Source of the DNA: CAVUEG01 sp963740525
Lineage (GTDB): Bacteria > Actinomycetota > Actinomycetes > Propionibacteriales > Nocardioidaceae
Length of the DNA stretch: 64,000 nt
Direction of reading: 5' to 3'
Assembly (NCBI GenBank): GCA_963740525.1
Contig: CAVUEG010000011.1
Span: 1 to 64,000 of the forward strand
The translations under genes were made by a program, and so were the position numbers. The notes under the pieces were generated by a model, which was not told the DNA's origin, searched no databases, and saw only the letters and a program-made list of their open reading frames with translations. Shown here piece by piece: positions 35,205 to 42,525 of the stretch. Within the stretch, counting starts at the first letter, position 1. Each line of letters starts with the position of its first letter.

Positions 35205-36518
35205 TCAGCGCAGTGACTGGGCGACGAGCGCGGCGCTGAGCCCGACGAAGGGGAGGCCGGCCCCCGGCGTGGTGTGGGCACCGGCGGCGTACACGCCTTC
35301 GATCGGCGTCTGGGTGCCCATCCGGTCCCTCAATGTGCGTCGGCCCTGCCACTGCACGCCGAGGGGGGAGCCGCCCCACTGCCGGACGAGGTCGAGCGGG
35401 GACCGGTCCACGCGCACCGCCACCTGGGCCCGGATGTCGATCTTGTGACGGGCCAGGGCGGTGAGGACGTCCTCGGCCAGCTTCCCGCGGCCGAGCACGG
35501 TCCAGGCCGCGCTCGCGCCCTCCGGAGCGCTGTCGAGGACCGTGCCGTTGGTCCGCAGCACCAGCATGGGGTCGCCGTGCAGCACCACTTCATGGGGCAG
35601 GTCCGGGACCTCGCCGACCAGGCCGACGTGACAGACCACCGGCGGGATCGCCGGCATCGTGCGCTCGACGTGAGGGGCGAGGGCCGGCAGGCGACGCGGG
35701 TCGATCGCGACCACCACGCGCTCGGCCTCGATCTCCCCGTCCCCGGTGAGTACGCCGGTCACGGCACCGTCGACGACCCGGAGGTCGGTGACCGGGAGGT
35801 CCAGGCGCACGTCCACGCGCCGTTCGTCGAGGCGCTTGCGCATCGCTCCCGTGAGCGACCCCATCCCGCCGGGCACCGTCCAGACGCCGAAGTTCTGCTC
35901 GACGTAGGACAGCACGCCGAGCCAGGCGGGCACGTTGCGCGGGTCGTGGCCGTCGAGCACGCAGAGGTGCTCGGCCAGCTGGCGCAGCCGCTCGTCCTTG
36001 AACGCCTTGGTCACGCTCTTGCGCAAGGTGGCCCGGCTGAAGAGCAGGTCGCGCGTCGCCCGGTCGGCGAGGTCGGGGGACCAGGGGCGTTCCAGGTAGT
36101 CGCGGCGGACCACCTCCCACTGGTCGGCGTACCCCGCGGTCCAGTCGATCCACTGCTGGCCGAGCCCGCCGCCGAGGCCGGCCTCGACGGCATCGTGCTG
36201 AGCCGCGCGGCTGCCTCCGGGGAGCGACACGACGGTGCCGTCGTGGAACCGGTGCTCGCGGACCGGGTCGACCGGCACGAGCTCGAGCTCGCGGTCGAGC
36301 TGACGCCCGGACTTGCGAAACAGGTCGCGGATCACGGCCGGGAGCATCGTGGAGGTCGGCCCGTCGTCCCAGCGGAAGCCGCCCCTGGTGACGAAGCCCA
36401 GCGCCCCGCCGAGCTGGGGGAGCCGTTCACACAGAGTCACCTCGTGACCGAGCTTGGCCAGCCGGGCGGCGCTGGCCATGCCACCGAAGCCCCCGCCGAC
36501 CACCACCACGCGTGCCAT
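35205..36518 (-). CDS. phytoene desaturase-like NAD(P)/FAD-dependent oxidoreductase
   Basis: Flavoprotein of 437 residues. It starts with the dinucleotide-binding VVVVGGGFGGMASAARLAKLGHEVTLCERLPQLGG and ends with GVYAAGAHTTPGAGLPFVGLSAALVAQSL, the C-terminal FAD motif of the CrtI/amine-oxidase group. The middle (DDGPTSTMLPAVIRDLFRKSG) also matches that group. A phytoene synthase or other carotenoid gene is not present, so the substrate may not be a carotenoid. It ends two bases from metF (convergent) and follows the ATP-grasp gene by ten bases on the same strand, so the two form an operon. Confidence 0.8.
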   Translation of the reverse strand: MARVVVVGGGFGGMASAARLAKLGHEVTLCERLPQLGGALGFVTRGGFRWDDGPTSTMLPAVIRDLFRKSGRQLDRELELVPVDPVREHRFHDGTVVSLPGGSRAAQHDAVEAGLGGGLGQQWIDWTAGYADQWEVVRRDYLERPWSPDLADRATRDLLFSRATLRKSVTKAFKDERLRQLAEHLCVLDGHDPRNVPAWLGVLSYVEQNFGVWTVPGGMGSLTGAMRKRLDERRVDVRLDLPVTDLRVVDGAVTGVLTGDGEIEAERVVVAIDPRRLPALAPHVERTMPAIPPVVCHVGLVGEVPDLPHEVVLHGDPMLVLRTNGTVLDSAPEGASAAWTVLGRGKLAEDVLTALARHKIDIRAQVAVRVDRSPLDLVRQWGGSPLGVQWQGRRTLRDRMGTQTPIEGVYAAGAHTTPGAGLPFVGLSAALVAQSLR

Positions 36519-36528
36519 GGCGCGGAGA

Positions 36529-38010
36529 CTATCCGCTGCGTACGTCGGGCGCCTCGACGACCGGGCCGAAGCCCACGGCGTACTCCTCGTCGAGGAGCCG
36601 CAGCAACCCCGCGTTGAGCGGTGCGAGTCGGTCGCCGGGCGTGAGCAGCTCGCACGGCTCGATCTTCGCGAAGAGCCCGGTGGGGGTGGGGCCGACGACC
36701 AGCGTGCTGCCGGTCGGGGACAGGCTGCGGGTGAGCCGGGTCCCGTCCCAGGCGACGTCGAAGCTCTCCTCGGTGTCGAAGGCGAGCCCTTCACCGACCG
36801 CCACTGCCTTGCCGGTCCGGTGGGCGTCCATCACGGCGACGGCGGTCTCGAGCGCGGCCACGTCGAGCCCGGGGTCGTCACCGGCGACCAGGGCGATCTG
36901 GAGCAGCGTGAACAGCGAGTGGTCGACGCAGCGGGCCAGGTTCGCCAGACCGGCGCTCATCCGGGTGTTCAGCTCCGTGGGGCGGAAGCCATCCGCGGTC
37001 AGGACGCCGTCGATGCCGAACGCGCCGCGGTAGCAGTACGCCGCCCGCAGGTGCTCGCCGGTCTGGCTCACCAGCGCGCGCATCTCCTCCCGGTCGGCCG
37101 GCGACGGGTCCCAGTAGGTGTTGAGCCCGCCGTAGACGAACTTCCGGCTGCCGGGGTCCCGCAGCATCGCGATCTCGACCGGGCGGAACGCCGCGGTGCC
37201 GTCCGGCAGGACCATGCCGTGGATGCTGCACGGCACCCCCTCCAGGAACGGCATCACCCGCACCTGGTCGCACCGCGAGACGAAGAACGCGGCGGCCTCG
37301 CGCCGCTCCTGCTCGGTGACGACCCAGCGGACGAAGTTGCCGCCCCCGTTGAACCCGTCGCGTGCGTCGCCGGTCCACACGACGCCCTGGCCCTGGTCGA
37401 GCGCCGCGCTGGCGGTCTCGAGGTTCTCGGTCTCCACGGTCACGATCGCCGTCGGCGCGTGGGGCACCCCCAGCGCGTCCCAGACCCGCTCGGCAACCAG
37501 CTTGTCCTCCAGGGCGAGCCAGGCAGCCGGGCGGCCGCCGTACACCGGACGCCCGTCTATCGGCTCGTCGTCGGTGACGAAGGGGCTGGTGAACCAGGCT
37601 CCCTCCCGCTCGGGGTCGTACGCCGTGATCGCGGCCTCCGCCTCGCGAGGAAGTCGGCGCACGAGCCGGTCATGGGCACGCAGTTCCTCGGTGACCGACT
37701 CGGTCGTCGGCGGGGTCACCCACACGAGATCGACCTCGTCGTCGGACGGGACCGGTCCGGCACCCCGGTGGGTGACCACCATCAGCGGTCGCCGGGCGCC
37801 GAGGTCGGCGAGCATCGCGACCGCGCCGACGTAGCCGGCCAGCACGCCGGGGCCACAGATCACCGGCCGCCCGGTGAAGCGCGCACCGAGGCGTGCGCGC
37901 AGTGCCGCGACGTCGTCGGGGTCGGCCAGGTCGAGGCTGCGGTCGGTCACGAGGGTCAGGCTATGCCCGCGCCGATGGGGCAGAGTCCGCTCGATTCCCT
38001 CTACCGGCAC
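36529..38010 (-). CDS. ATP-grasp domain protein
   Basis: A protein of up to 493 residues. The N-terminal part (PVICGPGVLAGYVGAVAMLADLGARRPLMVVTH) looks like a pre-ATP-grasp Rossmann-like domain. LALEDKLVAERVWDALGVPHAPTAIVTVE and GVVWTGDARDGFNGGGNFVRWV are ATP-grasp nucleotide and glycine-rich loops. AYCYRGAFGIDGVLTADGFRPTELNTRMSAGL carries the metal-binding Glu and Asn. The family joins carboxylates to amines or thiols through acyl phosphates; the substrate is unknown. The ATG at 38010 may be too early: a GTG about 20 codons on, at LVTDRSL, is also possible. It is transcribed with the FAD oxidoreductase. Confidence 0.75.
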   Translation of the reverse strand: MPVEGIERTLPHRRGHSLTLVTDRSLDLADPDDVAALRARLGARFTGRPVICGPGVLAGYVGAVAMLADLGARRPLMVVTHRGAGPVPSDDEVDLVWVTPPTTESVTEELRAHDRLVRRLPREAEAAITAYDPEREGAWFTSPFVTDDEPIDGRPVYGGRPAAWLALEDKLVAERVWDALGVPHAPTAIVTVETENLETASAALDQGQGVVWTGDARDGFNGGGNFVRWVVTEQERREAAAFFVSRCDQVRVMPFLEGVPCSIHGMVLPDGTAAFRPVEIAMLRDPGSRKFVYGGLNTYWDPSPADREEMRALVSQTGEHLRAAYCYRGAFGIDGVLTADGFRPTELNTRMSAGLANLARCVDHSLFTLLQIALVAGDDPGLDVAALETAVAVMDAHRTGKAVAVGEGLAFDTEESFDVAWDGTRLTRSLSPTGSTLVVGPTPTGLFAKIEPCELLTPGDRLAPLNAGLLRLLDEEYAVGFGPVVEAPDVRSG

Positions 38011-38087
38011 CAGCGCTCCTGAGTCGCGGATCCTGTAGAAATGTGCCGTCGCAGGTTGTCGTGGCTCGTCTGGGTGGAAGGGACCCC

Positions 38088-38654
38088 ATGGGTAAGTTGA
38101 TCTACGCGGCCAACATCTCTCTCGACGGCTTCCTCGAGGACGAGACCGGTTCGTTCGACTGGTCCGTGCCGGACGAGGACGTGCACGCGTTCTGGAACGA
38201 GCACGAGCGCCACATCGGCACCTCGCTCTACGGGCGACGGCTGTACGAGACCATGCGGGTGTGGGAGAGCGACGACTGGTTGACGGACGCCCCTCCAGTG
38301 GTCCGCGAGTACGCCGAGATCTGGCGTGACACCGACAAGGTCGTCTACTCCACCTCGCTCACCGACGTGTCGACCGCGCGCACGAGGGTCGAGCGACGGT
38401 TCGAGCCCGAGGCGGTACGACGGCTCAAGGAGACCTCCGCCTCGGACCTGAGCATCGGAGGCGCGGGGATCGCGGCCGAGGCCTTCCGGCACGGCCTGGT
38501 CGACGAGTGCGTGCTGCTGCTGTGCCCGGTTCTTGTCGGTGGCGGCAAGCCGGCGCTGCCTCGAGACCTGCGACTCGACCTCGAGCTGGTGGACCACCGA
38601 CGATTCGACAACGGCGTGGTCTACGTACGCCACGCGGTCCGGCACCCCGCCTGA
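38088..38654 (+). CDS. dihydrofolate reductase-family protein (RibD C-terminal-like)
   Basis: NADPH-dependent reductase-fold protein of 188 residues. KLIYAANISLDGFLEDETGSFDW, GTSLYGRRLYETM, DKVVYSTSLTDV, LSIGGAGIAAEAFRHGLVDECVLLLCPVLVGGGKPAL and the closing LVDHRRFDNGVVYVRH follow the pattern of stand-alone RibD_C/DHFR-like proteins. The ATG at 38088 has GGAAGGGA upstream. Substrates of this actinobacterial group are mostly unknown. It is divergent from the ATP-grasp gene by 77 bases; the following gene has its own operator region. Confidence 0.85.
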   Translation: MGKLIYAANISLDGFLEDETGSFDWSVPDEDVHAFWNEHERHIGTSLYGRRLYETMRVWESDDWLTDAPPVVREYAEIWRDTDKVVYSTSLTDVSTARTRVERRFEPEAVRRLKETSASDLSIGGAGIAAEAFRHGLVDECVLLLCPVLVGGGKPALPRDLRLDLELVDHRRFDNGVVYVRHAVRHPA

Positions 38655-38682
38655 TGCCCGGCTCGAACCGCGCCCAGGAAGT

Positions 38683-38729
38683 CTTGTCAGGAGGCCTTGA
38701 CAGGGCATGGCTTGTCAGGAAACCTTGAC
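38683..38729 (+). promoter_or_regulatory. two tandem palindromic operator-like sites before the small HTH gene
   Basis: CTTGTCAGGAGGCCTTGAC (38683-38701) and CTTGTCAGGAAACCTTGAC (38711-38729) are near-identical, with start points 28 bases apart. Each contains TGTCA and TGAC-type arms eight bases apart. The second ends two bases before the ATG of the HTH gene. The arrangement fits dimer-binding sites on the same helix face and self-repression. Confidence 0.55.
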
Positions 38730-38731
38730 GC

Positions 38732-38971
38732 ATGAACGAAGCGCGAACCACAGCGCCATTGCTCACCGTCACACTGACCGTTGAGGACGACTGGGAGTCG
38801 GACCCACTGCGCGTCGTCGGTGGCATTCGTCAAGGCATGAACGCGCTCGATGCGTGGCAGCGCAAGGCGGTTGCGGCTGCGAGACACCAGGGGCGCTCCT
38901 GGGAAGAGATCGGCAAGGCATGCGGAGTAAGTCGCCAGGCGGCGTGGGAGCGATTCGCCGCGAACGACTGA
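38732..38971 (+). CDS. small helix-turn-helix protein
   Basis: A 79-residue protein. The first 35 residues include an acidic beta-type part (LTVTLTVEDDWESDPLRVV). The rest is a helix-turn-helix of the type RHQGRSWEEIGKACGVSRQAAWERFA, which is common in short actinobacterial DNA-binding proteins related to sigma-70 region 4 or Xre-like folds. The start is fixed by the operator pair ending two bases upstream, and no ribosome site is visible, so the message may be leaderless. Autoregulation is inferred. Nothing is seen in the 60 bases after it. Confidence 0.68.
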   Translation: MNEARTTAPLLTVTLTVEDDWESDPLRVVGGIRQGMNALDAWQRKAVAAARHQGRSWEEIGKACGVSRQAAWERFAAND

Positions 38972-39031
38972 CCGCCTCCGATCATCGTTAGTTCCCCCGC
39001 GCACCATCAGCGGCATGAGCGTGCGCTTCGC

Positions 39032-39985
39032 CTAGCGAAGAGCGTTGAGTTCGTCGAGGGCGCGATGGCCGCGCTCGACCACCCCTGGAATCACATCGTT
39101 GCGCCCGAGGCGGATGGGCCACTCAAGTTGCAAGAGGATCTGTGTCGCCACGAGCACCGCCGCCCCCTCCCCGCCGACCAGGTCGAGGATTCTCGTCCAC
39201 AGCAGACTTCGGGCACCGTCCAGCGGAGACTGGAACGTGTGCCACTGGAGGGTAATGAGATCAGTTGCCCGCGTGCCACTACCTGCGTTCCCGATATCGA
39301 CGACCGCCACGACGGCTCCATCACGGACCAGGACATTGCTCGGGTTGAGATCGGCATGGACCATGTCAGGTGCTTCCCGGGGTGGTGGGACGCCGGTGCA
39401 CCCGAGCCGCAGGCGCTCGACCAAGGCCGACACCACGCGGGAATGCCCCCAGAGCCCGGCCACGGACTGGCGAAGAAGCAACTGCTCCGGCGTCTCGTCG
39501 ACATCCAGCCCAGCGACAGCCGATCCCTGGCCGGTAGCAACCCGCCAGGCGTACGACCAATGGTCGTAGGGCTCGGAGGCTTTGCCAGCCTGGAGTTCAA
39601 CGATCTCTATCAACTGCTCAACGAGGGACGGGGTCAACTCTGGCGCGGGAGCCGCGTCAACGAAGTCCATCAGGTGCCACACATGCGTGACTGTTTCCCC
39701 GACTCCGAGCCAGGCCGGGTTGGGATACCCGCGCCTACGCATGTGCTCAACCACTCTCTGGGCTCGCAAGCTTCGTCCAGGTGGTTGGGGTGTGCCCGGG
39801 GCACCGCTTTGAGAACTGCAGTTGCCCTTCCGTCCAACTGGACGTGAAAGGCACCCCCATTGCGCCGCCGGATAGGCGACTGAGAAGAGTGACCTCCGCC
39901 CCGACCACGCTCGCCACCTCGTCCAGGAGTTCGACCGTCTGAGCATCAGTCGCGACCGCATCGTCCCACGACCGCTCATCGGCAT
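39032..39985 (-). CDS. aminoglycoside phosphotransferase-family kinase-like protein, frameshifted
   Basis: Protein-kinase-fold small-molecule phosphotransferase. The C-terminal two thirds, in one frame, contain VHADLNPSNVLV (Brenner motif with catalytic Asp and Asn), VVAVVDIGNAGSG (metal Asp) and a helical end RGHRALDELNALR. The N-lobe (LLSRLSGGAMG, then VQLDGRATAVLKAVP with the ATP-binding Lys, then RAQRVVEHMRRRGYPNP) is spread over other frames, needing two or three single-base corrections near 39780-39870. The start is unclear; ATG at 39985 would need another frame change. GC is lower than in neighbours. The substrate is unknown and resistance should not be assumed. Confidence 0.62.
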   Translation of the reverse strand: MPMSGRGTMRSRLMLRRSNSWTRWRAWSGRRSLFSVAYPAAQWGCLSRPVGRKGNCSSQSGAPGTPQPPGRSLRAQRVVEHMRRRGYPNPAWLGVGETVTHVWHLMDFVDAAPAPELTPSLVEQLIEIVELQAGKASEPYDHWSYAWRVATGQGSAVAGLDVDETPEQLLLRQSVAGLWGHSRVVSALVERLRLGCTGVPPPREAPDMVHADLNPSNVLVRDGAVVAVVDIGNAGSGTRATDLITLQWHTFQSPLDGARSLLWTRILDLVGGEGAAVLVATQILLQLEWPIRLGRNDVIPGVVERGHRALDELNALR

Positions 39986-40233
39986 GATCGGGCGCACGGG
40001 TCGCGGCATGTGGGTGCGCTTCGGTCGGCCTTGTGAGGGTTCGACCGAACCACCGCTGTGGATGGGCCGGGCCTCGATGCCGCCGCCCTGTCGGACGACC
40101 GGATTGGAGGCCGCTGTTGCCTTGGCCATGGCCCGTGGCGTGAACGCCCAGGCACCGGTCATCGTGGCTTGCGAAGCCGACTCGATCGCGTGGTCGTCGC
40201 AGACGGCGATCGGTGAGTACCCGTGCGATCTGA
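39986..40233. other. stretch without a recognisable gene
   Basis: About 250 bases between the phosphotransferase region and the sigma-factor palindrome, extending to roughly 310 bases before the sigma-factor start. Short open frames exist on both strands but none has a plausible start, codon pattern or family resemblance. GC is lower than average. It may be a remnant of a gene or a regulatory region; I see nothing definite. Confidence 0.4.
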
Positions 40234-40249
40234 GTATCCGTACGGATAC
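40234..40249. promoter_or_regulatory. perfect 16-bp palindrome upstream of a sigma-factor gene
   Basis: GTATCCGTACGGATAC reads identically on both strands. It lies 51 bases before the GTG of the SigE-family sigma factor. Such palindromes are typical of TetR-type or other dimeric repressor operators. No matching regulator gene lies within the window next to it. Confidence 0.55.
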
Positions 40250-40300
40250 GGCCGTCCCCTCTGCCGACGTTGAATTGCTCGACGGGACGTCGGGACACAG

Positions 40301-40789
40301 GTGAGGGAGAGTCGGGTGCCGGAGAACACGGTCGGGTTCGAGGAGTTCTTCGGATCGCGGGCGCCGATGATGCGCCGTACGGCTTACGGCATCGTGCGCG
40401 ACTGGCACACCTCGGAGGACATGGTGCAGGTCGCCTTCCTTCAGCTGCACCTGAACTGGTCGCGGGTCGACGTGGACCGGGTCGATGCCTACGCCCGGCG
40501 CACGTTGGTCAACACCTGCCTGTCCCACCTGCGTCGTGGCGGTCGGGAGTCGTCCTGGGAGAACGTGCCCGAGCCGGCCGCGGAGGACCACTACTGCGAG
40601 GTCGATCTGACCGGAGTGCTCGCGCTGCTGCCGCCGGGACAACGCCGGATCCTGGAGCTGAGGTTCCTCGACGACCTGTCTGTCGGCGCGGTGGCCCGGG
40701 AGCTCGACATCGCCGAAGGCACCGTCAAGAGCCAGACCTCGCGGGGGTTGGCGAGCCTGCGTGAGCAGCTCACCGAGCTCGCCTCCTGA
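40301..40789 (+). CDS. SigE-family ECF RNA polymerase sigma factor
   Basis: Extracytoplasmic-function sigma factor of about 162 residues. Region 2 is FEEFFGSRAPMMRRTAYGIVRDWHTSEDMVQVAFLQLHLNWSRV, followed by YARRTLVNTCLSHLRRG. Region 4 is LALLPPGQRRILELRFLDDLSVGAVARELDIAEGTVKSQTSRGLASLREQL. The SigE-type subfamily of actinobacteria often works with an adjacent membrane anti-sigma factor, but the next gene is a convergent YbaK-type deacylase, so none is evident. GTG at 40301 or at 40316 could be the start. A palindrome upstream suggests repressor control. Confidence 0.85.
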   Translation: MRESRVPENTVGFEEFFGSRAPMMRRTAYGIVRDWHTSEDMVQVAFLQLHLNWSRVDVDRVDAYARRTLVNTCLSHLRRGGRESSWENVPEPAAEDHYCEVDLTGVLALLPPGQRRILELRFLDDLSVGAVARELDIAEGTVKSQTSRGLASLREQLTELAS

Positions 40790-40807
40790 CCGGGAGCGGG
40801 CTGGCGG

Positions 40808-41281
40808 TCAGTCGACCTCGAGCTCGGTGGCGCCGGTCAGGGCGCGCAGCTCGTCGTACGACGTGCTGAAGACGGCGCTCGGGTGGCCGGCGGCGGCCCA
40901 GATCTCGTCGTACTTCGCGAGCCAGGGGTCGAGGTAGGTCGGCACCGGATAGGGGTGGGCCAGCGGGGAGACGCCACCGATCACCTGGCCGGTGTGCTCG
41001 CGGACGAACTCCGGCTTCGCGCGGCGCAGGGCGGTGACCCCGAGAGCGGCGGCCACCTTGGTGGTGTCGACTCGGTGCGCCCCGGAGGTGAGGATCAGCA
41101 GCGGCTGTCCGTCGGCGTCGAAGAGCAGGCTGTTCGCGATCGCCCCGACCTCGCACCCGAGGGCGTCCGCGGCGAGCACGGCGGTGTGCACGGACTCGGG
41201 AAGGACCACGATCCGTCCCGTTCCGCCGGTCTCGGCCAGGGTGATCCGGAACCGGTTGATCGAGGGGTGCTCGGTGGTCAT
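40808..41281 (-). CDS. YbaK/EbsC-type aminoacyl-tRNA deacylase
   Basis: A 157-residue protein of the YbaK/ProRS-editing fold, known for hydrolysing mischarged tRNAs such as Cys-tRNAPro. It has IVVLPESVHTAVLAADALGCEVGAIANSLLF, LILTSGAHRVDTTKVAAALG, and VREHTGQVIGGVSPLAHPYPVPTYLD, the conserved Gly-x-x-Pro loop. The ATG at 41281 gives a normal length. It is convergent with the sigma-factor gene (18 bases apart) and divergent from the DNA-damage group. Confidence 0.85.
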   Translation of the reverse strand: MTTEHPSINRFRITLAETGGTGRIVVLPESVHTAVLAADALGCEVGAIANSLLFDADGQPLLILTSGAHRVDTTKVAAALGVTALRRAKPEFVREHTGQVIGGVSPLAHPYPVPTYLDPWLAKYDEIWAAAGHPSAVFSTSYDELRALTGATELEVD

Positions 41282-41442
41282 GGCCGCGACCCTAGTCCGT
41301 CGGTCGTCGCTGCGGCATTTGTGGGGGTGGTCGGGTGTGGAGTCGGTCCGGACGCCCGGAGACACGGGGCGTCAGGGGTGGCGTCAAGGGTGGCGTCAAG
41401 GGATTGACGGACTGTCCGGGGGCGGGTGTAGCGTACGAAGTG
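41282..41442 (+). promoter_or_regulatory. promoter region of the DUF6504-HEPN-dnaE2 group
   Basis: Between ybaK and the LexA box. TTGACG at 41404-41409 with TGTAGC at 41427-41432 (17-base spacer) is a plausible housekeeping promoter. Just before it, GGGTGGCGTCAA occurs twice in tandem (about 41376-41400) with a third partial copy GGGGCGTCAG; its meaning is not known. Confidence 0.5.
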
Positions 41443-41460
41443 TTCGAACACATGTTCGAA
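41443..41460. promoter_or_regulatory. LexA (SOS) operator
   Basis: TTCGAACACATGTTCGAA: seven-base arms TTCGAAC and GTTCGAA around ACAT. This matches the Gram-positive/actinobacterial SOS consensus CGAAC-N4-GTTCG. It starts 11 bases after the -10 box and lies 96 bases before the DUF6504 start, ideally placed to block transcription of the DnaE2 group until DNA damage. No other gene in the direction of transcription intervenes. Confidence 0.85.
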
Positions 41461-41556
41461 CTGACCGGATCCTGATGGGGATGACCTCGACCCCCATCCC
41501 CATCAGGACTCCCGGCGGGGTCGAGACCGCGAGCGACGACGGCAGAGGAGAAGGCA

Positions 41557-41985
41557 GTGCGGCGATACGACGACCCCGTGGATGTGCGCAAGGGACTGGT
41601 CGAGGGGGCCGAGGGCCCCGAGCAGTTCCTCTGGCGCGGACGGCTGTGGAAGGTGCGCGCCGTGGTCTCGCACTGGGTGGAGACCGGCCCGTGGTGGCAG
41701 TCCGCCGGTGTCCGGGCGGTGCTGGGCTCCGAGGAGCCGGCCCTGCCCGAACGACCGACCACCCGCCCGGAGAGCGAGGGTGACCTGCTGGTCCGCCCGC
41801 GCCCGGCCGGCGCCGACCTGCTCGCCGAGCGTGAGGTCTGGCGGGTGGAGGCGGCCCGGGGGCAGGCCATGGCGGCGAGAAGTGCCCAGGGGCTCCCGGC
41901 AGCCGAGGATCCGGGCTTCGGGGTCTTCGACCTGGTCTTCGACTGGGCCGAGGGCAGCTGGCGGCTCACCCGGTGCGTGGACTGA
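41557..41985 (+). CDS. DUF6504-family protein
   Basis: A 142-residue protein starting at GTG 41557 after GGAGAAGG. It reads MRRYDDPVDVRKGLVEGAEGPEQFLWRGRLWKVRAVVSHWVETGPWW and ends FDLVFDWAEGSWRLTRCVD, the pattern of DUF6504. In actinobacteria this family is found beside ImuA/ImuB/DnaE2 genes, and the biochemical role is unknown. As first gene behind the LexA box it should be DNA-damage induced. The segment 45-115 is acidic and variable. Ten bases separate it from the HEPN gene. Confidence 0.75.
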   Translation: MRRYDDPVDVRKGLVEGAEGPEQFLWRGRLWKVRAVVSHWVETGPWWQSAGVRAVLGSEEPALPERPTTRPESEGDLLVRPRPAGADLLAEREVWRVEAARGQAMAARSAQGLPAAEDPGFGVFDLVFDWAEGSWRLTRCVD

Positions 41986-41995
41986 GAGGACTGAC

Positions 41996-42525
41996 ATGAC
42001 TGCCATGACCCAGACCAGCCACGACCGGCCAGGCCCCGCACGGGACCAGCGGGGCGGCGCACCCGCCGCTGTCGCCGTTCGGCCTCCCTGCGTCGACCCA
42101 CTCCTACCTCGAGCGGGCGGCGACCTCGCTGCGGGAGGCGATCACCAGCACCGACGTTCCCTCCCGCTACGCCCACGCTCACGTGGCAGCGCTGCGGGCG
42201 ACCGCCGCGCTGCTCGCGGCCCGGGCCCACCCGATCACCCCAGCGGCGGGGCCGGCAGAAGAACGCCTGGGTGGTGCTGGCCGAGGTGGCTCCCGAGTTC
42301 GCCGAGTGGGCGGCCTTCTTCTCCGCCGGGGCAGCCAAGCGGTCCGCGGCCGAGGCGGGGTCGCAACGGGCGGTCACCGAGCGTGAGGCCGACGACCTGG
42401 TCCGCGACGCGGACCGGTTCCTCGGGCTGGTCGAGCACTCGCTGGGCCTGACCCGGCACGCCCCGTTCGCCGAACACCTTCCGTGGTGCTCGGGTCGTCC
42501 GTCCGGCAACGGCCGTGTCGCCTGA
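41996..42525 (+). CDS. SAV_6107-family HEPN-domain protein, two frame breaks
   Basis: Helical protein of about 176 residues read in three frames. MTAMTQTSHDRPGPARDQR is followed after a break near 42060 by LERAATSLREAITSTDVPSRYAHAHVAALRATAALLAARA. After a second break near 42250 comes WVVLAEVAPEFAEWAAFFSAGAAKRSAAEAG. This is the SAV_6107-type HEPN fold. The R-x4-6-H RNase motif of toxic HEPN proteins is not evident; RYAHAH is the nearest. The stop overlaps the DnaE2 start by 11 bases, so the two are coupled. The family is conserved near DNA-repair or dcw genes but has no assigned function. Confidence 0.7.

Noticed and set aside
35205..36518. Carotenoid biosynthesis cluster
   Set aside because: The FAD enzyme resembles CrtI but there is no phytoene synthase or cyclase; the prenyl synthase is part of the conserved actinobacterial block instead.
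39032..39985. Aminoglycoside-resistance determinant
   Set aside because: Only the general phosphotransferase fold is visible; similar proteins have many metabolic substrates and the gene is frame-broken.
39984..40304. 106-codon plus-strand frame before the sigma factor
   Set aside because: No ribosome site, no family resemblance and it runs through the palindrome; both strands look non-coding here.
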